Positions 7,032 to 15,661 of a DNA stretch of 26,880 nucleotides are shown one piece after another. Every line of letters starts with the position of its first letter. The first letter of the stretch is position 1. The DNA is from Bacteroidota bacterium (lineage in GTDB: Bacteria; Bacteroidota; Bacteroidia; Flavobacteriales; Crocinitomicaceae), in the NCBI GenBank assembly GCA_029558435.1, contig JAKQEZ010000667.1:1-26880 (forward strand). Reading direction: 5' to 3'. The notes under the pieces were generated by a model, which worked only from the letters and a program-made list of their open reading frames with translations, searched no databases and was not told the DNA's origin. The position numbers and the translations under genes were made by a program.

Positions 7032-7039
7032 TAAATTTG
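7032..7039 (+). promoter_or_regulatory. Promoter -7 element abutting the bshC start
   Basis: TAAATTTG matches TAnnTTTG exactly but ends only four bases before the bshC ATG at 7044, so a transcript from it would begin at or next to the start codon. A TTG at 7015-7017 is 14 bases upstream, shorter than the usual spacing. Confidence 0.5.
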
Positions 7040-7043
7040 CACC

Positions 7044-8633
7044 ATGAAAGTTACAGCCATTCATCGAAAAAATACGGGATATTTTTCTCAACAACAATTG
7101 GACATGTGCTACAATCAGCAACACTATGCCAAGTTTATTGCACAACCGTTTTCTGTTGCTGCTTTTGAACAACAACTGTTGGTGAAAAAGAACGCGTATT
7201 CGATGGAAATGCGACAACAATTGGTGCAAGCCATCAAACAACAATATGCCAACATTGCGCTATCTGATAAAGTGGCGCACCACCTTGATTTGTTGGCAAA
7301 AGAAAACACGTTTACAGTTGTAACAGGACATCAATTGGTGGCAATGACGGGTCCGTTGTATTTTATTTACAAAATTGCGCATGTTGTGCGTATGTGTACC
7401 GAATTGTCGCAAAAATACACCGATTCGCAGTTTGTACCTGTATTTTGGATGGCAACCGAAGATCACGATTACGAAGAAATAAAATCGTTTCATTTGTTTA
7501 ATCGCACACTCACTTGGGAAACAACGCAAAAAGGCCCCGTTGGTCGATTTGACTTGACAGGTTGGCAAGAAGTGCTGGATCAATTGAAAGAATTGTTTGC
7601 CAGTCATCCGCAAAGTGATGTTTTTGCATGGATGGAACAGTTAAAAGGCGATAACTATGCCGCTGCTTTCCGTCGATTGGTGAATTTTTTATTTGAAAAA
7701 TACGGTGTTGTTATAATTGATGGCGATGATGCGCAATTGAAACAAGCTTTTGTGCTGATAATGCAAAAAGAAGTGTTGGAGCAATTTGCGTTTCCTGCTA
7801 TTCGGGCAACTACCGAACGTTTGGTGGTGCACGGTGGAAAACAGCAAGTAATGCCGCGCGAATACAACTTGTTTTACATTGAAAACGGCATGCGTGAGCG
7901 ATTAATTCCGAAAGGAGATGCTATTGAAATTCCGCAAAAAGGAATTTTTTCAAAACAAGAAGTGGCTGAATGGATTGCACGTTCTCCCCAAAATTTTTCG
8001 CCCAATGCGTCTATGCGACCTTTGTATCAAGAAGTATTGTTGCCCAATTTGTGTTATATTGGTGGAGCGGGCGAAATCAATTATTGGTTGCAATTAAAAG
8101 GTGTGTTTGATGCTGTTGATGTTCCGTTTCCATTGCTAAAAACAAGAAATTCGTTGTTGTGGATAGATGCTGCAACACAAGGAAAAATGGAGCAATTGGG
8201 TTGGACCACCGATGATTTATTCAAAGAAACCCACCAACTTACGGCAGCTTATCTCGAAAAAAATGCAGGCGATGCCATTGATTTTTCACCCATTCAAGCA
8301 CACGTTGAGGTGTTGAAAAACACGGTTATTGAAACATTTCATTCGGCAGAACCATCGATGGATTCGTATGTTATGGCAGAACTTGTGAAATTGGATAAAC
8401 AAATGAAACAGCTGGAAGATCAATTGGTTAAAGCTTCAAAGCGTCAACACGAAAAAGCATTGAAAACCATCAAACAGGTGAAAGAACGTCTTTTTCCAGC
8501 AGGTGGGTTGCAAGAAAGAACAACCAATTTTTTGCAATTGGCACCTGATGGTAATTTCAAGCCCTTAATTGATGCTATTGTTGCCAGCATACAACCATTT
8601 TCGGATGATTTTTTGGTGGTAGAAGAAAAATAA
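7044..8633 (+). CDS. bshC: Bacillithiol synthase BshC (cysteine-adding enzyme)
   Basis: Last step of bacillithiol synthesis: joins L-cysteine to glucosaminyl-malate. At 529 residues it has full family length. Diagnostic stretches are VVTGHQLVAMTGPLYFIYK (residues 92-110) and PVFWMATEDHDYEEIKSF (132-149) in the Rossmann-like catalytic core, LYQEVLLPNLCYIGGAGEINYW in the second half, and a C-terminal antiparallel coiled coil (LDKQMKQLEDQLVKASKRQH onwards) ending in LFPAGGLQERTTNF. The start MKVTAIHRKN aligns with the usual beginning of the family, so the ATG at 7044 is likely correct even though the best -7 element lies almost on top of it. BshA and BshB are not in this window. Bacillithiol is a known low-molecular-weight thiol in many Bacteroidota as well as Firmicutes, and would serve redox and electrophile defence. 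Confidence 0.95.
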   Translation: MKVTAIHRKNTGYFSQQQLDMCYNQQHYAKFIAQPFSVAAFEQQLLVKKNAYSMEMRQQLVQAIKQQYANIALSDKVAHHLDLLAKENTFTVVTGHQLVAMTGPLYFIYKIAHVVRMCTELSQKYTDSQFVPVFWMATEDHDYEEIKSFHLFNRTLTWETTQKGPVGRFDLTGWQEVLDQLKELFASHPQSDVFAWMEQLKGDNYAAAFRRLVNFLFEKYGVVIIDGDDAQLKQAFVLIMQKEVLEQFAFPAIRATTERLVVHGGKQQVMPREYNLFYIENGMRERLIPKGDAIEIPQKGIFSKQEVAEWIARSPQNFSPNASMRPLYQEVLLPNLCYIGGAGEINYWLQLKGVFDAVDVPFPLLKTRNSLLWIDAATQGKMEQLGWTTDDLFKETHQLTAAYLEKNAGDAIDFSPIQAHVEVLKNTVIETFHSAEPSMDSYVMAELVKLDKQMKQLEDQLVKASKRQHEKALKTIKQVKERLFPAGGLQERTTNFLQLAPDGNFKPLIDAIVASIQPFSDDFLVVEEK

Positions 8634-8645
8634 GCACTTCATCTG

Positions 8646-8678
8646 TTTCAATCAATTCAAAAGGAATGTGTATGTTTG
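8646..8678 (+). promoter_or_regulatory. Promoter of the Wzm-type permease gene
   Basis: TTTC (8646-8649, one mismatch from TTTG) is followed after 21 bases by an exact TATGTTTG (8671-8678). Predicted leader is about 28 bases before the ATG at 8712. Confidence 0.5.
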
Positions 8679-8711
8679 TTGCCCAGAAAGACTTATGAAT
8701 AAAACCAAAAG

Positions 8712-9536
8712 ATGGATAAATTAATCATTGACGCAAAAAAACGTTCTATTGTTCCCAATATCAAAGAATTGATTCGTTACAAAGATTTGTTTTGGACATT
8801 GTCTTGGCGCGATTTTAAAGTACGTTATGCGCAAACCACCATTGGTTTGTTGTGGGCTTTGTTGCAACCAGTTGTAACGATTGCCATATTGTCCATTGTT
8901 TTTGGTCGTTTTGTAGGTGTAAAAACCGAAGTCCCATATTTGCTATACAACGTTTCGGGGATGGCCATTTGGACGTATTTTTCGTATGTGTTGTCCAATT
9001 CTGGAAATTCCATCATTGCGGCACAGCAAATGGTCAAAAAAATCTATTTTCCACGTTTGATTATTCCTTTGTCCAAAGCCGTTGTTGGCTTAATTGATTT
9101 GGGCATAGTGTTGTTGATTTTAATCGTTTTGATGTTTTACTACCAAGTTGTTCCATCGGCAAATATATGGGCAGCTCCATTGTTTATTTTGTTGGCAATG
9201 GTGGCATCGTTGGGAGCGGGTATTTGGTTGAGTGCATTGACCGTTCGTTTTCGTGATTTTCAGCACGTATTGCCGTTTATTGTTCAGATTGGCTTGTATG
9301 TTACCCCGATTGCCTATCCAGCAGAATTTGCAATGCAAACACTTCCAAGTTGGGCAGCAAAAATCTATTTTCTCAACCCAATGGCAGGCATCATTCAAGG
9401 ATTTCGTTGGAGTTTGTTTGGCGGAGCAGCACCCGATGGTTTCTTTTGGATTTCGGTAGTGATGGTGTTTGTATTGTTTGTTTCTAGCTTGTTTTATTTC
9501 CGCAAGGTGGAGGATGAAATGGCAGATTTTGTGTAA
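8712..9536 (+). CDS. ABC-2 type polysaccharide/O-antigen export permease (Wzm-like)
   Basis: Inner-membrane subunit of an ABC exporter that flips undecaprenyl-linked polysaccharide to the periplasm. The 274-residue protein has the family's layout: a cytoplasmic N-terminal segment ending in LFWTLSWRDFKVRYAQTTIG, the amphipathic entry helix, then six membrane spans (for example LLWALLQPVVTIAILSIVFG and the helix around VVGLIDLGIVLLILIVLMFY) and the conserved QIGLYVTPIAYP and FLNPMAGIIQGFRW stretches. The canonical partner, a Wzt ATPase, normally follows at once; here nothing resembling one is present downstream or elsewhere in the window. The ATPase is probably encoded elsewhere or was lost. 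The next genes are membrane and glycosyltransferase genes, consistent with a surface-polysaccharide locus, although they have their own promoter. Confidence 0.9.
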   Translation: MDKLIIDAKKRSIVPNIKELIRYKDLFWTLSWRDFKVRYAQTTIGLLWALLQPVVTIAILSIVFGRFVGVKTEVPYLLYNVSGMAIWTYFSYVLSNSGNSIIAAQQMVKKIYFPRLIIPLSKAVVGLIDLGIVLLILIVLMFYYQVVPSANIWAAPLFILLAMVASLGAGIWLSALTVRFRDFQHVLPFIVQIGLYVTPIAYPAEFAMQTLPSWAAKIYFLNPMAGIIQGFRWSLFGGAAPDGFFWISVVMVFVLFVSSLFYFRKVEDEMADFV

Positions 9537-9807
9537 GCCTATTTTAGGAAAGGTACTTACAACTTTATTTAGCTTTTATTACCTTTACAATGAAATGCAC
9601 CCAACGATGAAAATCCATCATTTTTCAGTTCGTTTGCTATCCTGCTGCTACTCTTTTGGCTAATACAAGGGGGGGGACTAGTTAAAATGACGAGTATAAA
9701 TAGAAATCTTTACAAAGCGTAAGTTTTGTAACGTAACATCAATTATTGACTATATTTGCGCAAAAGGTGTAGAATTAAATCCGGCATCCAAAAATTGGAA
9801 TAAAAAA
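9537..9807 (+). other. Gap with a G8 tract and a possible gene remnant
   Basis: No intact gene is present. A run of eight G residues (9669-9676) stands out in otherwise A+T-rich DNA. The frame read from 9594 to 9722 encodes a hydrophobic stretch, FFSSFAILLLLFWLIQGGG, followed by LVKMTSINRNLYKA and a stop. It looks like the membrane-anchored beginning of a protein but has a stop codon directly before it and no start codon. An ATG at 9590 would join this frame if one base were lost near 9608. This may be a decayed 5' end of a gene or chance; I could not identify a family. Confidence 0.35.
9725..9758 (+). promoter_or_regulatory. Promoter of the 953-residue membrane protein gene
   Basis: TTTG (9725-9728) is followed after 22 bases by TATATTTG (9751-9758), a full match to the Bacteroidota promoter. 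It predicts a leader of about 45 bases before the ATG at 9808 and would drive the membrane-protein and glycosyltransferase genes together. Confidence 0.7.
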
Positions 9808-12669
9808 ATGAAAAACTACTTTCGATATATTTCAAATCTTATTTCGACTGGCGACAGGTATATTTTTGTTTCTGCATTGTTTGCTACGTTATATATACTC
9901 TTTCAACTCAACAAAGACGTTAGCTTTCAAATGACTGAACTAGATTCAATTATTGTTAGTCAAGCAACATTAGACAACGTTTCAATCCCCAGCAGGGTAC
10001 AATTGTTTTTTTCATTAATTTTTAAAGGGACTATCCTTTTATTACTTCTGTATCTTGTTTTTTCATGGATATTTGGAAGGTATCAATTTCAAAAAAAACA
10101 AAAAGAAAGTCTTTTCCAAGTAGCAATTGTTGGAATTTCAATTATAGTTATTGAGTTAATTCAAATACAATCTGAAATATTAAATCATGGGATTTTTTCA
10201 GTATTTTTATTTTTAATTCTTTTATTTATACTCTCAAAGAAAATCAACCATTATTTTTTACGAAAATTAGCTTCCCCTTTATTTATAGGAATTGTTTTAA
10301 CATTATCATTTATCCTCTCTTTTTCAGTCATTTATCTAACAGGGGCTTCAACTTTTTTTCTGTTGATTTATTGGCTTTCTGTCAGTGTTATTATTCTGAG
10401 CCTTTTTGTATTGATTCAGTTTTTTTCTTTTACACTTAGAAAAGCAGTATTTTTTATTCTTCCACTTTGTTGCACACCGTTTTTAGCATTTTTATCAGTG
10501 GAATATGTCGTATACCACTTCTTAAACAATGACTTTTCCTTTGGTTATAAAAAAGTATATGCACTACTTATAATTGTAACACTTTTTATACATTTCATAC
10601 TTTTTATTAGGAGGAAAAAACAAATTCCGTCCACCTTGTTTTTGTATAAATATTTTATTGGACCAGGAGCAATACTTGCCTTTGGTTTGCTGTGTTTTTA
10701 TTTTCCAATAATGCAACACGCCACTGATTTATTTGAGTTAGCAAATCCTGCGAATGCAATAATGCGAATTTTTGAATTTCAAGAAATTCCATTTGTAGAT
10801 TTTATGAGTTCCCATGTGTTTTCTGAACAATGGTACGGAATCATTTACAGTATTATTTTTGGATATTCACATCCGGTTGACTATGAAGTTTATAGTTTTT
10901 TTAACTTCATAATTTACTTTTTTATTATCTATTATTTCTTGAACAAATTATTTTGTTCACCAATTTTCTCTGTATTTTTCATCATTTCGTTTCCCTTTCT
11001 TTTTCAAATTTTCTTTGCTCATTTATTGCTTTGTCTTTTCACACTTTTTATGGTTAAAAAGGCTATCAAAACGCAAAAAACAATTGACTATCTTTTTGTT
11101 TTTCTCTTCACTATCGCATTAATTATTTGGAAACTTGATACTGGAGTGGCAAACTTAATTGCTGTGAGTATTTATTTACCGATAATGCTCGTTCTCTCCA
11201 ATGAAAAAATAAACTATCAAAAAATTGCAAAAGCCGTAGTATTTTTGCTCGCACTTTTGGTTTCTATGCTAGGTATTGCATTACTGTTGAGAAATGGCTC
11301 TTATATCTACGATAATTTTATGGCGGCTTTGCACTATGTAAAAGCAAATCAAGCACATGGATATACTTCTATCGCAAATAGTTATCCTCAACAGTTTTAT
11401 CTTTACTATTTTATATATCCTGCCATAAGCGTATTACTCATTATCTGGATTTTTTACTTGTTGATGAAGGATAAAACCAAACAAGTTTTTAGTCCGCAAA
11501 ACAAGAAAATTCTGCACGCAGCGTTATTTTTATTCATCTTGTCTTTAGCAAATGGTCAGCGAGGAATTGTTAGACATGGTTTTGCGGAGATGGGAGATCT
11601 TACAGTAAATGCAACGTTCTTTTTAGCTTGTAGTCTTGTCTTGATATACATATTGCGAGTAAACGGCAAGCAACAAATTCAAACTTCTTTTTATGGTTTT
11701 TCTTTTGCGGTATTTTTACTTCTAAAGTTTTTTCCTCATCAGCCAGAAAAAGGAATGTTTGAAAGGGCAATTACAGAAACAGCTTTTTTAACCCTTCATA
11801 CTGATTTACATACAAAAAAACCTTTTACTCGAACGGTTGTCAACGAGTCAATTTCAGAAATGACACAAGAGTTTAAAAGCTTTTTAGATGCAAATTTGAA
11901 ACCTAACCAGACCTTTTTAGATTTTTCAAATTCTCCAATTTTATACAGCTATTCAGGCAGAAAAGTTCCAGGATATTTTTGTCAAAACCTGCAAAACACT
12001 GTTGACGATTATTTGCAATTTCATCTTTTAAAATCAGTTGACACAAAGACTGTTCCTGTTGTTGTATTTTCTAATTATCCACCAACGTGGTTTGATAAAA
12101 CAGATGATGTGCCCAATACGATGCGCTATTATTGGATTGCAGAATTTATCTATAAAAACTATACACCATATGCAATCATTGGTGGTAAAGACATCTGGAT
12201 AGCCAATGATTTTCGTCTCAAACAAGATAAAGAATATTCGCACGACAACAGACTTCTTATCTCTAAAAATTATGAAAATAAACATTTGCCTCGTTTAACA
12301 TATTTATTCCATGAAAAGGAAGGTTTTGAAGGATTGGAATTTGCAGAAACGTTAACTTTAAAAAACGATACTATTGCTGCGTTTAATCTACAAAAAACAA
12401 ATTTTCACCATCATTGTTATGTTCTTATCTCTTATAAAGAAATGAAAAATAATGAAAAGAAAACCGTATCACTATGTGATGAAAAAGGAAATGAATATGA
12501 ATCTTTCTCATTTTATGGTCAGGAAAATGTATCCAATTATATGCTACGGATTTCATCTGCTCGCTTTTGGCATTCAGGATTGGTGACATCACTGAAAATA
12601 AAATCGGAATATGGAAAAGATATGCTTCATAAAATAACCGTAATAAAAGACAATCGAATTGAAAACTAG
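9808..12669 (+). CDS. Large polytopic membrane protein, GT-C glycosyltransferase-like, function unknown
   Basis: A 953-residue protein I cannot assign to a named family. The first ~650 residues are a series of hydrophobic spans, probably a dozen or more, rich in Phe, Ile and Leu. The last ~300 residues are hydrophilic and probably periplasmic (from about FFPHQPEKGMFERAI onward), with no obvious motif. Between spans, near residues 307-335, it carries ELANPANAIMRIFEFQEIPF then VDFMSSHVFSEQWYG; the pattern of an acidic loop followed by xIPxxDFxxxH is like that of lipid-linked-sugar-using GT-C transferases and related envelope proteins. That placement is an inference. It overlaps the following GT9 gene by 11 bases, so the two are probably co-expressed. 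Coding sequence is more A+T-rich than flanking genes, which may reflect horizontal gain of a polysaccharide locus or simply the Phe/Ile-rich composition. Confidence 0.75.
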   Translation: MKNYFRYISNLISTGDRYIFVSALFATLYILFQLNKDVSFQMTELDSIIVSQATLDNVSIPSRVQLFFSLIFKGTILLLLLYLVFSWIFGRYQFQKKQKESLFQVAIVGISIIVIELIQIQSEILNHGIFSVFLFLILLFILSKKINHYFLRKLASPLFIGIVLTLSFILSFSVIYLTGASTFFLLIYWLSVSVIILSLFVLIQFFSFTLRKAVFFILPLCCTPFLAFLSVEYVVYHFLNNDFSFGYKKVYALLIIVTLFIHFILFIRRKKQIPSTLFLYKYFIGPGAILAFGLLCFYFPIMQHATDLFELANPANAIMRIFEFQEIPFVDFMSSHVFSEQWYGIIYSIIFGYSHPVDYEVYSFFNFIIYFFIIYYFLNKLFCSPIFSVFFIISFPFLFQIFFAHLLLCLFTLFMVKKAIKTQKTIDYLFVFLFTIALIIWKLDTGVANLIAVSIYLPIMLVLSNEKINYQKIAKAVVFLLALLVSMLGIALLLRNGSYIYDNFMAALHYVKANQAHGYTSIANSYPQQFYLYYFIYPAISVLLIIWIFYLLMKDKTKQVFSPQNKKILHAALFLFILSLANGQRGIVRHGFAEMGDLTVNATFFLACSLVLIYILRVNGKQQIQTSFYGFSFAVFLLLKFFPHQPEKGMFERAITETAFLTLHTDLHTKKPFTRTVVNESISEMTQEFKSFLDANLKPNQTFLDFSNSPILYSYSGRKVPGYFCQNLQNTVDDYLQFHLLKSVDTKTVPVVVFSNYPPTWFDKTDDVPNTMRYYWIAEFIYKNYTPYAIIGGKDIWIANDFRLKQDKEYSHDNRLLISKNYENKHLPRLTYLFHEKEGFEGLEFAETLTLKNDTIAAFNLQKTNFHHHCYVLISYKEMKNNEKKTVSLCDEKGNEYESFSFYGQENVSNYMLRISSARFWHSGLVTSLKIKSEYGKDMLHKITVIKDNRIEN

Positions 12670-13888
12670 ACATCAACTATTTATTGATAACTATATTGTC
12701 AAGCCTTTTGTTTACCTTCTAAACTTTTTGGTAAGGTTGGTTGGTAAATTGTTATCTATCGACCACAGTCTTGACCGTGATTTCAAGCGCATCGTAATTT
12801 GTAAATTCAAAGGAATGGGAAGCATCATTCAAGCAACGCCAATGATTGAAGCGATAAGAAGTCGTTATCCTGAGGCAGAAATAACCTTTGTTTCGACACA
12901 ATCTAATCGGGCAATACTTCAAAAAATAAAGACTATCAATCACATTGTTACTATTAATGATAAAAATGTTTTTATTCTATCAAAAACGGTTTTACAAGCA
13001 TTATTCAAATTGATTCGTCATCGCCCTGAAGTTTATATTGATTTAGAAATTTATTCGAATTTCAGTACGCTTTTTACGTTACTTACATTTTCAAAAAACA
13101 GAATCGGCTTCTATCTTCGCTCAAGCTCTTTTCGAATGGGAATTTATACACAAATGATGTTTTTCAATGTAAAAGCACCAATTTCAGAAGTTTATATGCA
13201 AATTGCACGATTGTTCGGAAAACCAGCAATTGCGCCAAAATTGTTTCCAATTTACACAAATATTCAGGTTTCAAATTTCGATTTTCCAAAGGAAAAGTAT
13301 ATCTTAATTAATCCTAATGCTTCCGATTTACGTATTGAGAGAAGGTGGGGACGAAAGAAATTCAAGGAGTTAATTCATTTAATTAATGACACTTTTCCAC
13401 AATACAAAGTATTGATAATCGGTAGTAAAAATGAATGGCAATATTCACAATACGTAACTGAAAACACAAATTCACAACTTACCCAAAACATTGCCGGGAA
13501 AACGAGCATCGACGAATTAATCTATTTGATTAAAAATGCAACATTAATGGTTACCAACGATACAGGTCCGATGCACATTGGTTTTGCTTGTGAAACTCCT
13601 TCAATTTGTCTTTTCGGTCCTTGCTCTCCAGATCAATATGGTTGGACTAGCAATGTGGAAATTATTTATAAAAATGTATTTTGTAGTCCTTGCGTACATG
13701 ATTTCAACATTGCACCATGTAATGGAGAAAAAACATGTATGAAACTTATCACTGTGGAAGAGGTGTTTGAAGCTGTAAAAAAACGACTTAATGGAGAAGC
13801 AAACACAAAGGATAGCAATAAAAAAAGTCCGATTATTTATCATACAGAATACACACCTTCTTTGGGATTGGTAAAACGAACACTTTAA
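12659..13888 (+). CDS. Family 9 glycosyltransferase (heptosyltransferase-like)
   Basis: A 409-residue GT-B transferase of the ADP-heptose:LPS heptosyltransferase family, acting at the cytoplasmic face of the inner membrane on lipopolysaccharide or another surface glycan. The N-terminal Rossmann domain opens at RIVICKFKGMGSIIQATP (residues 44-61); the C-terminal nucleotide-sugar domain has YILINPNAS, then VTNDTGPMHIGFACETPSIC with the DTGPxH motif near residue 301, and LFGPCSPDQYG. The Asp normally in the first glycine loop (GxGD) is replaced by Ser at residue 55. About 40 residues precede the domain and are amphipathic (VKPFVYLLNFLVRLVGKLLS), perhaps a membrane-association helix. The start is taken as the TTG at 12659, inside the end of the preceding gene, because no ATG occurs before the conserved loop. 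Translation is probably coupled to the upstream gene. Acceptor unknown. Confidence 0.88.
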   Translation: MKTRHQLFIDNYIVKPFVYLLNFLVRLVGKLLSIDHSLDRDFKRIVICKFKGMGSIIQATPMIEAIRSRYPEAEITFVSTQSNRAILQKIKTINHIVTINDKNVFILSKTVLQALFKLIRHRPEVYIDLEIYSNFSTLFTLLTFSKNRIGFYLRSSSFRMGIYTQMMFFNVKAPISEVYMQIARLFGKPAIAPKLFPIYTNIQVSNFDFPKEKYILINPNASDLRIERRWGRKKFKELIHLINDTFPQYKVLIIGSKNEWQYSQYVTENTNSQLTQNIAGKTSIDELIYLIKNATLMVTNDTGPMHIGFACETPSICLFGPCSPDQYGWTSNVEIIYKNVFCSPCVHDFNIAPCNGEKTCMKLITVEEVFEAVKKRLNGEANTKDSNKKSPIIYHTEYTPSLGLVKRTL

Positions 13889-14026
13889 ATGTGTAAGGAA
13901 ATAACAACCTCAATCAGTTAAAAAAACTTTATTATCACTCTTTGAATTTTACAAAAAAGATATTGTCTTACTTGGATTTTATCTGTGCCCTATAATATTG
14001 AATAACAAGACGATTTAATAGCGTTA

Positions 14027-15655
14027 CTAAAAGAAACGACCGTTCACTTTTATGTAGTAATTGTTGTTAATGGCGATACATTTTGCTTTCAACTTTTGTT
14101 GCTTTAATGTTGGAACGATGGTTTGTAGTGTGTCGTCAACCATCACGTGCAAAGGCATTGTAAAATCGTTAACAACATTGTTCCATTTATACACCCAATA
14201 TTTGCCTTTCTTTTTCAAATACAGCGATGGAACGTTTGTGGTTCTTAAATACTGATTGAATACAGAAGTTAAATCAATGTTGAAATAAGCACTCATAAAT
14301 TTCTCCACATCCTCAGTCGTTGTAATTTTATGACGAAAAACCAAGTTGAAATCACGAAAAAATTGTTTCCATTTTGCGTCGTTGTTAACAATCTGGCGAA
14401 TGGTATGCAATAAATTGGCTCCTTTGAAATACATGTCCGAAGTACCCGAATATTGCACGTTGTATTTGCCAATTATAGGCTCGTCATTTAAAATTCGATG
14501 TCGGATCCCTCTTATGTATTCATCACCCGCTGTTGGGCCCCAATAATATTCTGTGAAAATTTCTTCCGTATAGGTTGTAAAAGCTTCGTGTATCCACATA
14601 TCAGCAATATCGCTACTAGTAATGCTGTTTCCAAACCATTCGTGACCACTTTCATGAATGATGATAAAATCCCAATTCATTCCCCAACCTGTTTCAGATA
14701 GGTCTGAATTCAAATAACCGTTGGTAAAACCATTGCCATAAGAAACAGCACTTTGGTGTTCCATACCTAAATAGGGCACTTGCACTAATTTATAGCCATC
14801 TTCATAAAAAGGGTAGGGACCCAACCAATCTTCAAAGGCCTCCAACATACGGTAAACTTCCAAAAAATGGGTTTGAGCAACCTTTAAATTATTTTTAAGC
14901 ACATAAAAACTCAATGGTAAATCGCCTTTTTCACCTTTGTAAACATCGTTCCAGTAGGTGTAATTGCCAACGTTAAAATTAATTCCATAGTTATTAATCG
15001 GGTTTTTAACCTCCCAAACAGTTCTGTGGATAGTGCCCAATACCGTGTCTTGAACCAATAATCCATTGGAAACTCCCATTAAATGGGTGGGAACATCCAA
15101 AATAATTCGTGCCCCTTCTTGTGGTTCATCCGACTGATGATCTTTGCACGGCCACCAAGAACTAGCACCAATTCCTTGACAAGCAGATGCTATGAAATCA
15201 TTGTTAGATGGATCTTTTGTCCAAACTACACCACCATCCCACGGCGCATTTTTAGCCTCAATTGGTGAGCCACTGTAGGAAATAATAAGTTCGTATCGTT
15301 GGTTGATTTTAGTAGGTGGAAGAGTTACCCAATAAGCTGATTTCCCTACTTTTGAAAAAGCAAGTTTTGTTTCTGTTTCTGTTGTTTTAAAACGAATGTT
15401 ATCTATGCTTAGAGGTTGTTGTAAATCTAATTGCATCACAGTTTCATTTTCTTTAACAACTTTGAATTTTAGGTTAACCTCTCCTGCAATTGTTTTGTTG
15501 GCAGCATCAATAGATTGAAGGTGTATTTGGTAATGCAGCACATCCCACCATACACGTTCTTTGGTGATGCTCCCGCGCAAGGTGTCGTCATGCGTAAATT
15601 GTGCATTAAGTTGATTGCCAATAAGAAATAGAAGAAAAAATAAAAGGTATCTCAT
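14027..15655 (-). CDS. Secreted M1 family zinc aminopeptidase
   Basis: Exported metallopeptidase that removes N-terminal residues from peptides. A signal peptide is clear (MRYLLFFLLFLIGNQLNAQ). It is followed by a beta-sandwich N-terminal domain and the catalytic domain with HESGH (near residue 333) and, 18 residues later, a zinc-binding Glu in WIHEAFTTYTEE, giving the gluzincin HExxH-x18-E site. The substrate-recognition motif is LGMEHQSAVSYGNG, a His variant of the usual GxMEN also seen in cold-active M1 enzymes. The MYFKGANLL segment contains the expected catalytic Tyr. At 542 residues it lacks the large C-terminal helical domain of PepN-type enzymes. The ATG at 15655 is preferred over an in-frame GTG six bases upstream. 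It starts immediately after the terminator of the preceding gene, so its expression probably depends on read-through. Confidence 0.93.
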   Translation of the reverse strand: MRYLLFFLLFLIGNQLNAQFTHDDTLRGSITKERVWWDVLHYQIHLQSIDAANKTIAGEVNLKFKVVKENETVMQLDLQQPLSIDNIRFKTTETETKLAFSKVGKSAYWVTLPPTKINQRYELIISYSGSPIEAKNAPWDGGVVWTKDPSNNDFIASACQGIGASSWWPCKDHQSDEPQEGARIILDVPTHLMGVSNGLLVQDTVLGTIHRTVWEVKNPINNYGINFNVGNYTYWNDVYKGEKGDLPLSFYVLKNNLKVAQTHFLEVYRMLEAFEDWLGPYPFYEDGYKLVQVPYLGMEHQSAVSYGNGFTNGYLNSDLSETGWGMNWDFIIIHESGHEWFGNSITSSDIADMWIHEAFTTYTEEIFTEYYWGPTAGDEYIRGIRHRILNDEPIIGKYNVQYSGTSDMYFKGANLLHTIRQIVNNDAKWKQFFRDFNLVFRHKITTTEDVEKFMSAYFNIDLTSVFNQYLRTTNVPSLYLKKKGKYWVYKWNNVVNDFTMPLHVMVDDTLQTIVPTLKQQKLKAKCIAINNNYYIKVNGRFF

Positions 15656-15661
15656 AATCAC

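Noticed and set aside
9594..9722. Frame encoding a hydrophobic helix considered as a small membrane protein gene
   Set aside because: There is a stop codon immediately before it, no start codon ahead of the hydrophobic segment, and the only internal ATG would leave ten residues. It is reported only as a possible remnant.
10201..11100. A+T-rich stretch considered as an integrated mobile element
   Set aside because: No transposase, integrase, terminal inverted repeats or target duplications were found; composition is partly due to the hydrophobic protein it encodes.
13889..14026. Gap between the GT9 gene and the M1 gene searched for a terminator
   Set aside because: Only short, weak inverted repeats were found, none followed by a convincing T-run.
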